Made by a program: the position numbers and the translations under genes | Shown: piece by piece, positions 1 through 10,063 of the stretch | How positions within the stretch are numbered: position 1 is the stretch's first letter | Layout: the number at the start of each line of letters is the position of its first letter | The notes under the pieces: model-generated | What the model was told of the DNA's origin: nothing | Seen by the model: the letters and a program-made list of their open reading frames with translations, nothing else | Database searches by the model: none | Source: Ustilaginoidea virens | Taxonomy: Eukaryota; Ascomycota; Sordariomycetes; Hypocreales; Clavicipitaceae | DNA length: 64,000 nt | Reading direction: 5' to 3' | NCBI RefSeq assembly: GCF_000687475.1 | Contig: NC_057317.1 | Location: 4,960,501-5,024,500 of the forward strand

Positions 1-116
1 TCACCAAGCTTTCCTTTTGTCCCCCAAACTCCCCCCCCTCCCCTTTGTCAATGTCAACTCGTAGCCTTTGACGCGCGCTACACGGGACCCGAATCGCCAG
101 TCGCTAGGACGCCAGC

Positions 117-628
117 ATGTCCAACTTCGTCACGCCGGGCCAGCAGCGCTATCTGCGCGCCTGCATGGTCTGCTCCATCGTCATGACATATTCCGTACGA
201 GCCGAACCCCCCCCCCCCCCCCCCCTTGACCAGGCCGTTTTTGTGTGCTGCGACAAACTGACTCTTGGCTTCCAGCGCTTCCGTGACGAAGGCTGCCCCA
301 ACTGCGAGGAATTCCTGCACCTCGCCGGGTCGCAGGACCAGATCGAGAGCTGCACGTCCCAGGTCTTCGAGGGCGTCATCACGCTCGCCAACCCGGCCAA
401 GTCGTGGGTGGCGAAATGGCAGCGCTTGGACGGGTACGTGGCGGGCGTGTACGCCATCAAGGTCTCGGGCCAGCTGCCGGATGAGATCCGGTCCACGCTG
501 GAGGAGGAGTATCGGATACAGTACATTCCGTAAGTTTTTGGCAAGCGCTCTGGTCGTGCGTTACGTGCGTTCCTGTTGCTGATGAGCGGGGCAGGAGAGA
601 CGGTACGGAGACGGAGGCGGACGCATAG
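117..628 (+). CDS. spt4: Transcription elongation factor Spt4 (DSIF small subunit)
   Basis: Spt4 pairs with Spt5 to form DSIF, which stays with RNA polymerase II in the nucleus and promotes processive elongation. I read three exons, 117-194, 276-529 and 595-628, giving 121 residues, the usual Spt4 length. The N-terminal zinc finger is complete: C16 and C19 in exon 1, C33 and C36 in exon 2 (motif GCPNC). Removing intron 1 joins MTYS directly to [10 protein letters not shown], as in the family. Intron 1 contains a run of 19 C (207-225), which encodes a spurious proline stretch if left in. An in-frame TAA at 531-533 would end the protein early, but it lies in a GTAAGT donor; splicing adds the tail [11 protein letters not shown]. 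Convergent with the KIN17-like gene. The family is clear; the last exon is inferred from splice signals. Confidence 0.93.
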
Positions 629-850
629 ACTTTGCGCTGGGGTTTTTTTTTTTTTTCGATTTGGGATTCTGGGATTCTCCCCGGCGAACAAGGGCGTTGG
701 AGCAAACGTGGGCAAGGGACAATGGAAGGGAAGGAAAAAAAGAAGAAACAGATTTCTGGTCATGAATCATTGCGTGGTATTGGTATTTATATTTTATTTT
801 ATTTACGTCATGAAATTAACGTGGACACATGTCGAGGAACAAGGTGCTGG

Positions 851-1897
851 TCAGCTGCTGCGCTGCTTCTTGCCAGAGGACATGCTGAACCCAAACCCAG
901 CAGACTCCCGAGACCTCTTCTTGTCCATCTCCTGACGCATGATTCTCTCGGCTTCGCTTATTTTCTTGGGCTGCTGGATTATCTTGGCCTTGTGGGACGC
1001 GCTTGCCAAGGCATTCTTTTTGGCTTGGGCAAAGACGTTTTTGGCTTGCGGCCTCGCCCCCATCTTGACGGATACGCTACCGAGCCCCGATGACCTGGGC
1101 TCCGTCCTGCTCTCTCGCGCTTTTCCTTCTTGGTCGGCCGACACGCTATCTGCGTCCGCGGAGGGTGCGACTTCCGTCGACGGGCCGTCAGCCGTCGAGT
1201 CAGCCTCGGCCTCGGCCTCGGCCTCCTGCTTCGTCTTCTTCGCCCCAAACGACAGCGTGACCTTGTCCCCAGCCTCCCTCTTCAGGAGCCCGCGGTCCCG
1301 GTCCTGGTCCTCGCCCCCGTCCCGCTGCTCGCCTACGCGGACCCCCGCGCCCGCCTGCGCCCGCCGAATCTGCTCCTTGATGATGCGCCGCTCGAGCTGC
1401 TCGTCCCCCTGATCCTGCGCCTCCTTGCGCCGCAGGGCCTCCTGCCGCCTCAGCGCCTCGGGCGAGCTGTCGATCCACGCCACGTGGATGCCCTTGTCCG
1501 TCTCCTCGACCCGGCAGATGCCCTCGCGGCCCAGGTGCTTGGCGAACTCGGTCAGCGACGGCCACCGCGTCGCGTTCATGTGGATGTGCTCCTTGTTGGC
1601 GATGTACTCCTGGTAGAACTGGTTGATGTGCACCTGCTTCTCGCCGTGGCCCGTCCGGAGCAGCTGCACAAAGTCCCGGAGGAAGTCGTCGCTGAACTGG
1701 TTGATGAACTTTTTGGGGTCCTCGCCGACGATGAGCATCTGCCGCACGTGGCTCTCCGCCTGCGTGTGCATCTTGAAGCCGTTGGCGTCGCGGCATTGCT
1801 TCTCGCACACTTGGCAGTACCACCGGAGGCGCTGGAGGCCCTTGCTCTTGAGTTTGTTGGAGAGGTGCTTTGTCGAGCCGACCTCTGCTTTGGGCAT
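851..1897 (-). CDS. KIN17/Rts2-like DNA/RNA-binding zinc-finger protein
   Basis: A single-exon gene of 348 residues. Kin17-family proteins are nuclear, bind curved DNA and RNA, and are linked to replication, repair and pre-mRNA processing. The N-terminus has a C2H2 finger (C28, C31, H44, H50), followed by the conserved Kin17 winged-helix region (about residues 51-160, with INQFYQEYI and WPSLTEFAKHLGREG). A charged coiled region rich in E/R/Q follows, then a low-complexity tail ending with basic residues. The C-terminal KOW/SH3 region of animal KIN17 is not visible, as in the shorter fungal forms. The start ATG at 1897 gives the expected MPKAE N-terminus. A T-rich tract (about 1914-1940) lies immediately upstream. 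It is divergent from the YJU2-type gene across 575 bp, which probably holds both promoters. Confidence 0.9.
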   Translation of the reverse strand: MPKAEVGSTKHLSNKLKSKGLQRLRWYCQVCEKQCRDANGFKMHTQAESHVRQMLIVGEDPKKFINQFSDDFLRDFVQLLRTGHGEKQVHINQFYQEYIANKEHIHMNATRWPSLTEFAKHLGREGICRVEETDKGIHVAWIDSSPEALRRQEALRRKEAQDQGDEQLERRIIKEQIRRAQAGAGVRVGEQRDGGEDQDRDRGLLKREAGDKVTLSFGAKKTKQEAEAEAEADSTADGPSTEVAPSADADSVSADQEGKARESRTEPRSSGLGSVSVKMGARPQAKNVFAQAKKNALASASHKAKIIQQPKKISEAERIMRQEMDKKRSRESAGFGFSMSSGKKQRSS

Positions 1898-2472
1898 TCT
1901 CGCAGTCTTGCCTTTTTTTTTTTTTTTCTTTTTTTTCTCGTCTATTCGTTTTTTTTTTCCCCCTAGATGCTTTATGCGCTTTAAGCGCTCTCCGTTTTTC
2001 TACCCGTGTTTTTTCATCCGTGTTTTTTTTTATTTTTTATTTTTTTGGCGTTTGTTTCTGGTTGAAATTCAGCCAACGCCAAAGATGTAGGAGCGTGCGC
2101 GAAAGAGTTTGACGATGCTTTGGGCCTTGTGATGAGGGTGTTGGGTTTCTTGTCGATTTGCTGCCAAAGATTGAGCAGGCCTGAGCCAGCCAACCTCACT
2201 CAGCCTTGCATGCATGACATGACGCGCGGAGCGTATCTTATCGGAAAGCCCCGTTTGGTGCACAATTAGTGGGTCGAAACCGGCGGCCACCCCCACCCAA
2301 CAACCATGCCTTGATTACTCATCTCTAACCGAGTTCGGTTGGCGTCCTGGCTTATTAAACCGTCCATGACATTTCGTTCCCTGGTAACTAACCTCGTCGC
2401 ACTGGCGACTTCTCCCCTCTGCAAGAAACAAGAAACACCCAACGATAAACACCCCTCGCAACCTAGTCCGCC
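1898..2472. other. Divergent intergenic region (KIN17-like / YJU2-type)
   Basis: No gene is supported here. The part next to the KIN17-like start is T-rich on the plus strand, with several runs of 8 or more T between about 1914 and 2050. The YJU2 side is ordinary mixed sequence. Presumably it holds both 5' UTRs and promoters. Confidence 0.6.
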
Positions 2473-3396
2473 ATGTCGGAGCGCAAAGTCCTTCAGGTAC
2501 GAAATTCGCGCCTCCTCCTCTCCCCCCCCCAGCGGCGGCTAATCCCCTCCCCCCCCTAGAAATACTACCCTTGGGACTTTGATCCGCGCGACATCGCGCG
2601 CCGCTCTGGCTCCAAGTCGGGCAGCACCGGGCCGCGCATCCAGGCGGTGCGGCTCATGGCCCCCTTCAGCATGAAGTGCACGACGTGCGGCGAATTCATC
2701 TACAAGGGGCGCAAGTTCAACGCGCGCAAGGAAACGAACCTGGAGCAAAAGTACCTCGGCAAGATCCAGATCTTCTTCCTGTACATCAAGTGCACGCGGT
2801 GCAGCGCCGAGATTGTCTTCCGCACCGACCCCAAGAACAAGGACTACGCCATGGTCAAGGGAGCCGTGCGCAACATGGAGCCGTGGCGGAACCGCGTGGC
2901 CGAGGAGGAGACGGTGGACGAGAGGCTGGACCGGCTGGAGCAGGAGGAGGCGGAGGCCGCGGGGGAGGAGGAGCGCAACGCCATGGCGGACCTGGAGGCC
3001 AAGAACGCCGACGCGCGGCGGGAGATGGCGGCGGCGGACATGCTGGACGAGATCAGGCAGAGGAACGCGAGGATACACAGGTCGGAAAAGGAGGAGACGG
3101 ATTACGCTCACACCATCGTCCGCGCCGAGGACGAGGAGCGCGCACGGCAGGAACGGGAGGACGAGGAGGCGGCCAAGAGAGCCTTTGCGGAGGCCAGGGC
3201 GGGGGCGGATCATCATGTCGGGGCCCACGCCGTGCCTGACGCTGGGAGCGAGAAGGGGGCATGGCCGTCCGCTTCGGAGCCTGCGGCGGATGGAAGCAGG
3301 ACGCTGCCACCTGTTCCGTCGTTCAAGAGGGTGGTGAAGAAGAAGAAGGACCATTCTGCTTTGCTGGGCATCAAGAAGAAGCCGTCGTTGGTGTAG
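2473..3396 (+). CDS. Yju2/CCDC94-type spliceosome factor (CWC16 family)
   Basis: Yju2 proteins join the Prp19-associated spliceosome and act around the first transesterification step. Two exons, 2473-2496 and 2560-3396, encode 286 residues. Exon 1 holds only eight codons (MSERKVLQ); the join produces MSERKVLQKYYPWDFDP, the diagnostic start of the Yju2 branch rather than the Saf4/CCDC130 branch. The zinc-binding core has C48, C51, C86 and C89 (MKCTTCGEFIYKGRKFNARKE and YIKCTRC). A long acidic and basic coiled-coil follows (about residues 115-230), then a basic tail ending KKKKDHSALLGIKKKPSLV. The 63-bp intron ends in a C-run against a TAG acceptor; an earlier CAG would bring in a stop. Identification is firm; only the microexon-like first exon depends on splice reading. 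Confidence 0.92.
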
Positions 3397-4013
3397 AGTA
3401 GGTGGCCTTGAAGGGCCCTTTGCTGGTACGGAGCAGCCCAAGCCAGTTTTGCCATCTTTAGTCTCCTTTGTCTGGATGGCCTTTGTAATGATGGCACGGT
3501 CACTCGGGCAGCCTGTGATTCCAACCGCTGTTTGTCGAAATACCGGGATGTGGTGCAATACGCGCGTCGAAACAGGGAACATGTCCCTCAAACCATCACT
3601 GGTGTCATTGGGCAGCATTCGTCATCATAGGGTGCATAATACAATTGCCGACCTTGCATTCAAACTAATATTTGCCGTCGTGCATCTATACGCGCCAAAA
3701 AAGAAACATGAAACACGCCATTCAGAAATCGCAACCTTGCTGCCGCGTCCGCTCCCAATGCGGCCAAACGCACATTGTTGTCCCAAATAAACCCCAAACG
3801 CCGTCGTCGTGTGCATGAAATAACCCTACGTCTTGCTCAAAAGCACCATCTGGACAAATTCGCTATCCCCTCCCCAAGCAGCGGTGATACAGTTTCCACC
3901 CAGTGGCCGGCCGCTAGGCTTGTGCAAATCTGAAAACCCACGTCGTGGCAGACAACCTGCGCAGCAGAAATTTTCAAAGCTGGAGCAGAGTAGTACGCCA
4001 GCGCCGACAAACT
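3397..4013. other. 3' flank between YJU2-type gene and small minus-strand ORF
   Basis: No gene seen. This convergent interval presumably carries the 3' ends of both neighbours. Sequence is of mixed composition without obvious repeats. Confidence 0.5.
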
Positions 4014-4226
4014 TCATGGTCGGAAGTCGCGAGGGATTGTTCCGTTCGTCAGAGCACTGCTCGATGACGAGGTGCTGCTTGTACTTGAGCGGGTGGTGGT
4101 AGCTCCGTTGGCCTCCATTTGTCGCTTGGTGTGGTCGTGCATGAACCGCGAGTAGGCGGACAGGTTTCGAGGAGGCGGCGGGGAGACGGGGATGGAGATG
4201 GTGTACGTATCTTGGGCGGTTGGCAT
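4014..4226 (-). CDS. Small conserved-looking hypothetical protein (70 aa)
   Basis: I do not recognise this protein. From the ATG at 4226 it encodes 70 residues. The first half is structured and unlike random ORFs (TYTISIPVSPPPPRNLSA followed by YSRFMHDHTKRQMEA); the second half is Thr/Ser-rich and ends in a basic segment (GTIPRDFRP). The reading frame stays open far upstream to 4751, but that extension runs through a GTT/GTG repeat and poly-Thr and is probably untranslated leader. There is no signal peptide or membrane segment. The middle segment could be a short helix that binds a partner. Support is composition and context only; a chance ORF remains possible. Confidence 0.45.
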   Translation of the reverse strand: MPTAQDTYTISIPVSPPPPRNLSAYSRFMHDHTKRQMEANGATTTRSSTSSTSSSSSALTNGTIPRDFRP

Positions 4227-4332
4227 GGTGGGATGTTTTGTGTTGTAGATGAGATGTGATTTGATGTATGCGAGGAAGAGAAGGAAAGAAGAGCGTCTTG
4301 AAGGGGGGGTTGTCGTTGTCGCGGGCAATGAA

Positions 4333-4396
4333 TGGTTGGTTGTTGTGGTTGTTGTGGTTGTTGTGGTTGTTGTGGTTGTTGTGGTGGTTGTGGTTG
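4333..4396. repeat. GTTGTGGTT microsatellite
   Basis: Nearly perfect repetition of GTTGTG/GTT units. It lies just 5' of the 70-residue minus-strand ORF, probably in its leader or promoter. Confidence 0.85.
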
Positions 4397-6560
4397 GAGC
4401 TTGCGGAGGGCAGAACAAGGCGATGCAGATGATTTCAGGGTCTTTATAAGCCGTGCCGGAAGGGACCAGACTTGGTGTCCACAGGAAGGGGCGGGCCTGG
4501 GCTGCTTCCCAGGATAAGCTGTGGAGATGGCCAGATGGGTATTGCCATGTTTGGTGTTGGTGGTGGGTGGGCTGGGCCAGCATAGCTAGGGGTTGCTGGG
4601 GGGTGTGAGGGCCCCACACACCCCCTGACTTGGCGGCTGGGCATGGGTGTGACGGGTCAAGTGAGGTCAACTGTGATTGATGGGGTGTGGTGAAGAAAAA
4701 GCAAGCACCAGCAAGCTTTGACCTCTTGTTGATCTCGAGCAGGACCAACAAGACGGGGGGGGGACTAGGGGCAAGCTCCGGCCGTCGGCCTTTTGAAATA
4801 TCCGTACATCAATGACAAAGCCAATAATCAATCACCTGGTGTTTGGCCCCGAAGCTTTCCTGGCTATGTATTTTCCTGCTCGCCTGTGGGACAAACAACG
4901 AACGCCCTTGACGGGAGGTGCCACAGCATGCTTTAAAAAAATAAAAAATAAAAAAGGCGCCCTGGACGCTTCCGTGGTTCGAGGCCTCTTGATCGGCGTG
5001 GATTGACAGTGAATCCTCTCGTTCCGTTCTGTTCTGTTCTGCTTGCGGCCTGGGGCATCTATGGCGTAGCTCGCACAGGGATCAATTAATCTCTGCTTGT
5101 GGATCCTATGACCTATGACGACGGGCTGCCTCGCCACCGCGCCGGTGCCACTGCCCGCCGCCAGCTGCCCGCTGAGCTTGGTGACACCGTGACAACATGT
5201 CAATGTCTGGTACTTTGATGGGAATTGGGATGGGGCTCCCATCCTCGTCATGGGCAAAGTTGGGTGGGGATAAAAGGGGAGGAGGCCAAGAGGGTGCCGT
5301 CGTGCACGCTGCAGTGAATGGCTGCGCGGGCACAGCTGGTCAGACACGGATGAAGTCATGCTGTGTCATTCTGGAGCGTCCAGACGGGGGGGGGGGGGGG
5401 GGGGGGTCTTGCTTCCCCTTGTCGGATCCTGTCTGGTGGCAGGCAACATGAAGTTGTCATGTCATGCCTGGGCCTTGCCTGGGCCTGGGCCCTGTGGATG
5501 CGGACTGCACAGCTGCATGAGTATGCGCCGAGCGGCAATGTGCAACTCGTCATCTCGCACATCTGGGCCAGGGGGGGGGGGGGGATTGCGGGACCCAAGA
5601 CCGGCTGGGTGACTTTGGGAACTGCACCACTCTCTGAGCAATTGAGTTGAAAGCCTCCAGAACAGACTCGAGGCTGCAAGATTCCCAGGCCCGTCTCATG
5701 GGTACTAGGCCGGTGGCAGCCCGCTCATCGTCAAGTCACCTACATGTATGTATGTACCTACCTGGCCGCAGGACCCCCCTTCGAATTGAGGCTTTGCGCA
5801 GCGATTGGCGCGCGGGTATAAGCCGGCTGGGGCGACGCAGACAAGCCGACGCGAGCTGATGAGCAGAAATTCCCGTGTTCCAAGTTGCGCAAGGCCTTTT
5901 TGCGCCATGGCAAGTCTGGCCTGATTCCCATGGTGATATTCCCGGCATGGCCATTTCCGGCCGGACGCTCCCATGCGCAAGATGCAAAGCCCCGCTGCAT
6001 GCCCCAGGCACTAGCTGCCTAGGTATGTACCTCCAGGTTCATGTAGGTCATCATGCTTGGGGTTCGTCAACTGCCGCTTCTTGATGTTGTCTGGCTGCCA
6101 CGAAGAATATTGCTTGCTGAGCCACCCGATTTTGCAAACGTCACCTGCACCGCCTCGCCGGCCGGGGGCTGCGAGTCAACGACAGACATCCCTAAAGCAC
6201 CGCCGTAGCCTGCGAGTTTGCTGAAGACCTGGCCAGAGACGATGCCCATGGCGACTCGAGGCAAACGTCCTCTCGGTCAGCCGAGATTAGGGGACCTGGA
6301 AGTGGCGCTTGGCGAGGTGGAGGAGGCCTAAGCGCCCCCCTCCCCCTCCCCCCTCCCCTCGCCTCGGGTCAGCCAGTGATGTCACAAGGCGCAAGGCCAC
6401 GGCCAGGATGGAAGTCGCGACCAGCTGCCAAGCCAGCACCAGCACCGTTCAAGACGCCGGCACCTGGGGCATTGGCACGACGACGTCAGCAGCGACCCCC
6501 CCCCCAAAGTCCGTCTTCTTGTGCCACCGTCAGAACTTTGCCCAGCGAAGCCGAGGTGGC

Positions 6561-6620
6561 AAAAAAAAAAAAAAAAAAAAAGGGTAAAAAAAGGGAAAAA
6601 AAAGGGAAAAAAAAAAGAAA
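6561..6620. repeat. Poly-A followed by A/G purine tract
   Basis: A run of about 20 A, then alternating A-runs and GGG triplets, then AAG units: a pure purine strand of roughly 60 bases. Such tracts have mirror symmetry and can in principle form triplex structures; that is inference. Confidence 0.7.
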
Positions 6621-6691
6621 GTAAGAAAGAAAGAAAAGACCCAGCCCGAAGCAAAAAATCATCATGCCCGCCCCCCCACCACCACCGCTGA

Positions 6692-6791
6692 CGATGCTGA
6701 TGATGCTGATGATGCTGATGATGCTGATGATGCTGATGATGCTGATGATGCTGATGATGCTGATGATGCTGATGATGCTGATGCTGATGCT
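6692..6791. repeat. 9-bp tandem array (GATGCTGAT)
   Basis: About ten near-perfect copies of GATGCTGAT, with variant units at the right end. In different frames it reads Met-Leu-Met, His-Gln-His or Ser-Ala-Ser repeats, which explains the apparent ORFs there. No sign of a real coding context. Confidence 0.85.
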
Positions 6792-9700
6792 GCCGAATCC
6801 AAATCTCGGGCCTCGCACGTCCGAGTCGCATTACGACGTCCGCAATCCACGTCGCTGTCAACAAATGCTCGTCTCGACATCGGCGCCTACCGTGCAACAA
6901 ACATGCCAGCATGGCAAAAATGACACAACCTCGCAGAGGCTGCACCGGCTGAACCTAGCACGGAAGGGGGGGGGACCAACCAGGGTTTGGTTACGCCCCG
7001 TCTCCTGAGTCTCCTTAACCCGAGTCTTTTTTGCCTTTTGGTGTTTGTGGTTTCAGACCAAGTCCACGGACTAAAACGGTCATCAGGATCCAGAGACTCC
7101 GTACGACGGGCAACACCCCCCCCCCCCCCCTTCCCCCGGACCGTCATCCTGACGTCCGAGTCATCGTCCCCACTGCGCCTTGGGCTTTGGCCAACCATGG
7201 GTTCCAGATTCCCGTCAAGAGCGTGCGTTCTCCCAGATCTTGGGAGGGGCATGGCCATGGGTGCGCCATTCGGCAACCGAGCTAAAATTGCAGCCGTTTT
7301 GATATTTTACCGAAAGCTTCTGACGGGCTATCAGCCAACGCCGATCACAGCAGTGTCAACAGCCGGCGCTCCACACAAGCTTCCACGAACACCTTGCCCC
7401 TTTGCCCAAACTCTGGGGGGAGAAAGGCAACCCTTGATATCCAAAGTGTGCTTCCAGGACAGTTGCCACGCGATGGGGCCCCGTTGCGAACAGAGGCAGT
7501 GTGTCTCAGACTTGGCCGCTGTCGCCCTAACCAGTAGCCTCGCGCGTTGTCGATCCAATCCTTTTCGCCGCCGACGGCAAGTAATTGTGGATGATTTGAC
7601 ATCATAAGCCGCTTTGGTGTGGTCGACTGCCATGACTGGGGGGGGAACCCCAGAGGCACAAAAAGGCTCATCGTCATGAAGAGAAGTCCCCCCCCCCCCA
7701 CAACGTAGGGCGGGCATCCATCGACAGGAACCAATCCTGTTCAATCGATTTGTGGAAACCGTTTGATGCCTCCGTCATCAGCTCAGTGTGTCCGACTCTG
7801 CAAAGCACCGCGAATCCTCCACCCATGTTTAGGCACCGGTGGGAACCTGGAATACTACCTTGTTATGCCGCAGTCTGCCAGATGCTGTTTGTTTGCGTTC
7901 CAATTTATACTACTCCGTCACCACCCCGGCCGCTATAGATGCGCTCTGTCGAGCGGGGGCATCGAAAGCAACCCGCTGCCTTGGATAGCAACGTACGCAA
8001 AGCATCCCATCCTGTCCTTTTCCGTGTGTTGACCTGTCGGGCACCGATTAACCCGGGCATCTGGAGCTGTTCCCAGAGTTACTCCGTACTATTCCTGTTG
8101 AGTGTCAAGTCATCCCGGCCCAGGATCTCTCTCGACGTAGGATCTCTGCAGGCACACCTAAAGACGTCACTTTGCAAATCTCAGCCGCCGCGTCTCCTTG
8201 ACGGGGGGCCGCGGGACGAAGCATGGTGACACCGGATGACGAACGGGGTCATCACGTAAATGCAAGGGGTGCACCGAGTACCGATTACAAGATCTATTTG
8301 TATTCGCTGCCACAAGTTCCATATGGCTTTGTTTCTTCCTGTCGTTTTGCCCTTCCATTATCCCTTGCTGGCATCGGGGGAAGTTGCAATGAATCGCCTT
8401 CACGCCAGGGCAAAACCTGCAACTATAGGGACTATCAAGCATGCCTTTGCTGTTCCTGATCCCGCGCTTTAATGAAGAACAGTACGTGAAGTTGGGTACA
8501 CGAAAAGAAAAAAAGGTCGAGCAAATTTCGCGCAGCCCGTGGGCTTTCTGTACTGTTGCGAGAATTGCCCACTCTGTGGGTTGACTTGGAGCATGTCTGA
8601 TTGTGTTTTGTTGCATCATGCAGTCGACATGGCCCATTGTAGATGACCCGGCTGTTCTTCCCCGCTGTAAAAACGTGCGGCGCATGCAACGATGGGTGAA
8701 ATTGGGCAGGACTGCGGCTTGCTCCCTCGTTTCCGAGCAAGGATCCGGCGGTGCCAGCTGGCTCTGTCTGACATGGCGGCCTATCACGGGCTATCCCACT
8801 GGGCCACTGACACATGGGTTCCCAGCCGTGACTGGACCTGCAGAGAAGCTCATTCTGGCTGCAGTGGAATACCCATCCTTGGAAGGGGAAAGGGTGCCTA
8901 AGCCGCAGCTTTACTTTAAAAGGTTTGGAGTCGCCGGATTTAGCTTCGGCGCTTTGTTTGCAGGCTTTCGTATTTGTGTATTGCAACTATGGCATCGATA
9001 CAAGCCGTGGTGGTTGGGTATCCGCCCGAATTCATGGAAAGCACCGTATATAGCAGACGTGTAGGAATATATGATAGACGTAGCAGGGCCTATGTAGTAG
9101 ACGTAGTCGGGACGATGTAAGTACCCAAAGCGTCTGGAGCAGACGTAGGCCGACGTGACAAGCCTAGCTTGTCTCGGCATATGAGCCGAGCCGTAGCTGC
9201 AAACAGGCACTGCGAAAAAGAAAATGCTGGCTGCCACGCGGCAAGAGATTTCGGCTTTTCCTGCGGGCCGTCTAGGATGGCACCTCCGTGACTGGTGCAA
9301 TGTGCGCGCTCGGAGTCCTCTGGCGGATTCACCTGCGACGGCTGTCCTGCCATTGTCCGAAGCTCACTGCCCGAAGCTAGTGATTGACAGAGTGGAATGA
9401 TCAACGAGCAAAGAATGGGCGCTTGGCTTCCTCGGCTGCATTTGATGGATGACGCGGACGTGCTACACGGTGGAACGCCATGGCGGTGAGTCGGCCGGGG
9501 TGAAGCATCTGATGCTACATGCAAGTGTGGTTCACGTACGCGGCTCCACGGCCCAACTGGCAGCGCCGAATCCAACAAGTGATTCTGCCCGCATCGCCCG
9601 TTGCCTCGCGTCCCGGGGGACAACAGTCGCTGGCGGTAGGCCCCGCAACGCCGGCCGCAACGCAGCTCCGTTGCGTGCGGAGCCGGAGACCGCCCGCAGC

Positions 9701-10063
9701 CCCGCTTTTCCGGCGCGGCGCCTGTGGAAGCTGTGGAGTGGAAGCTGTGGAGTAAAGGAAGTTGCCGTGACTGGATTGGCGCCATGATTTGACGTCGGCT
9801 GCACGGGTGATTGTCTGCCGGCTTGGAAGTTGGCAGGTTCCAGGCACATCTTGAGTACATACACCAGTTACTACATGCAGCTTGGAGGAAGGTGCCCACT
9901 GCGTGCCGACTGCCCCACCGACTGCCCCACCGGCCACCGACTCCTCCCATCCTCAGGTTTCGTTTCCCATGTTGCGCTTTGCGCTTGCATCGAGCCTCGA
10001 GCCTCCAGCAGCAACCTCCCGTCCATCGCCCTCACCAAGGCCGCGGCGCGCCCCCCCATCACC

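Larger units (their letters stand above)
4227..10063. other. Long interval without a supported gene
   Basis: About 5.8 kb between the 70-residue ORF and MED5. Several ORFs of 80-290 codons exist on both strands, but none shows a family motif, sensible splice structure or plausible composition. The interval carries microsatellites, G-runs at 5386-5406 (21 G) and 5571-5583, a poly-A/purine block at 6561-6620, a 9-bp tandem array at 6692-6791, a C-run near 7118-7131 and a short cluster of AGACGTAG motifs (about 9054-9150). GC is moderate and stops are not enriched, so this is not a RIP-damaged repeat. Regulatory DNA, non-coding transcripts or rapidly evolving small genes are all possible. Confidence 0.5.

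Noticed and set aside
2224..2345. Possible 5S rRNA or tRNA gene
   Set aside because: A search by eye for tRNA B-box (GGTTCGANNCC) and 5S internal control motifs found no convincing match here or elsewhere in the window.
6067..6249. Short minus-strand ORF beginning MGIVSGQVFSKLAGYGGALGM
   Set aside because: The first 20 residues look plausible for a small membrane protein, but the rest is unstructured, no continuing exon could be found, and the upstream start is TTG.
6382..6945. 187-codon ORF with His-Gln repeats
   Set aside because: Created by the 9-bp tandem array and flanking T-runs; no coding signature on either side.
9090..9950. 286-codon minus-strand ORF
   Set aside because: No family motif, odd His/Cys/Pro/Arg-rich composition, and it runs into the MED5 leader; open frames of this size occur by chance in GC-rich DNA.
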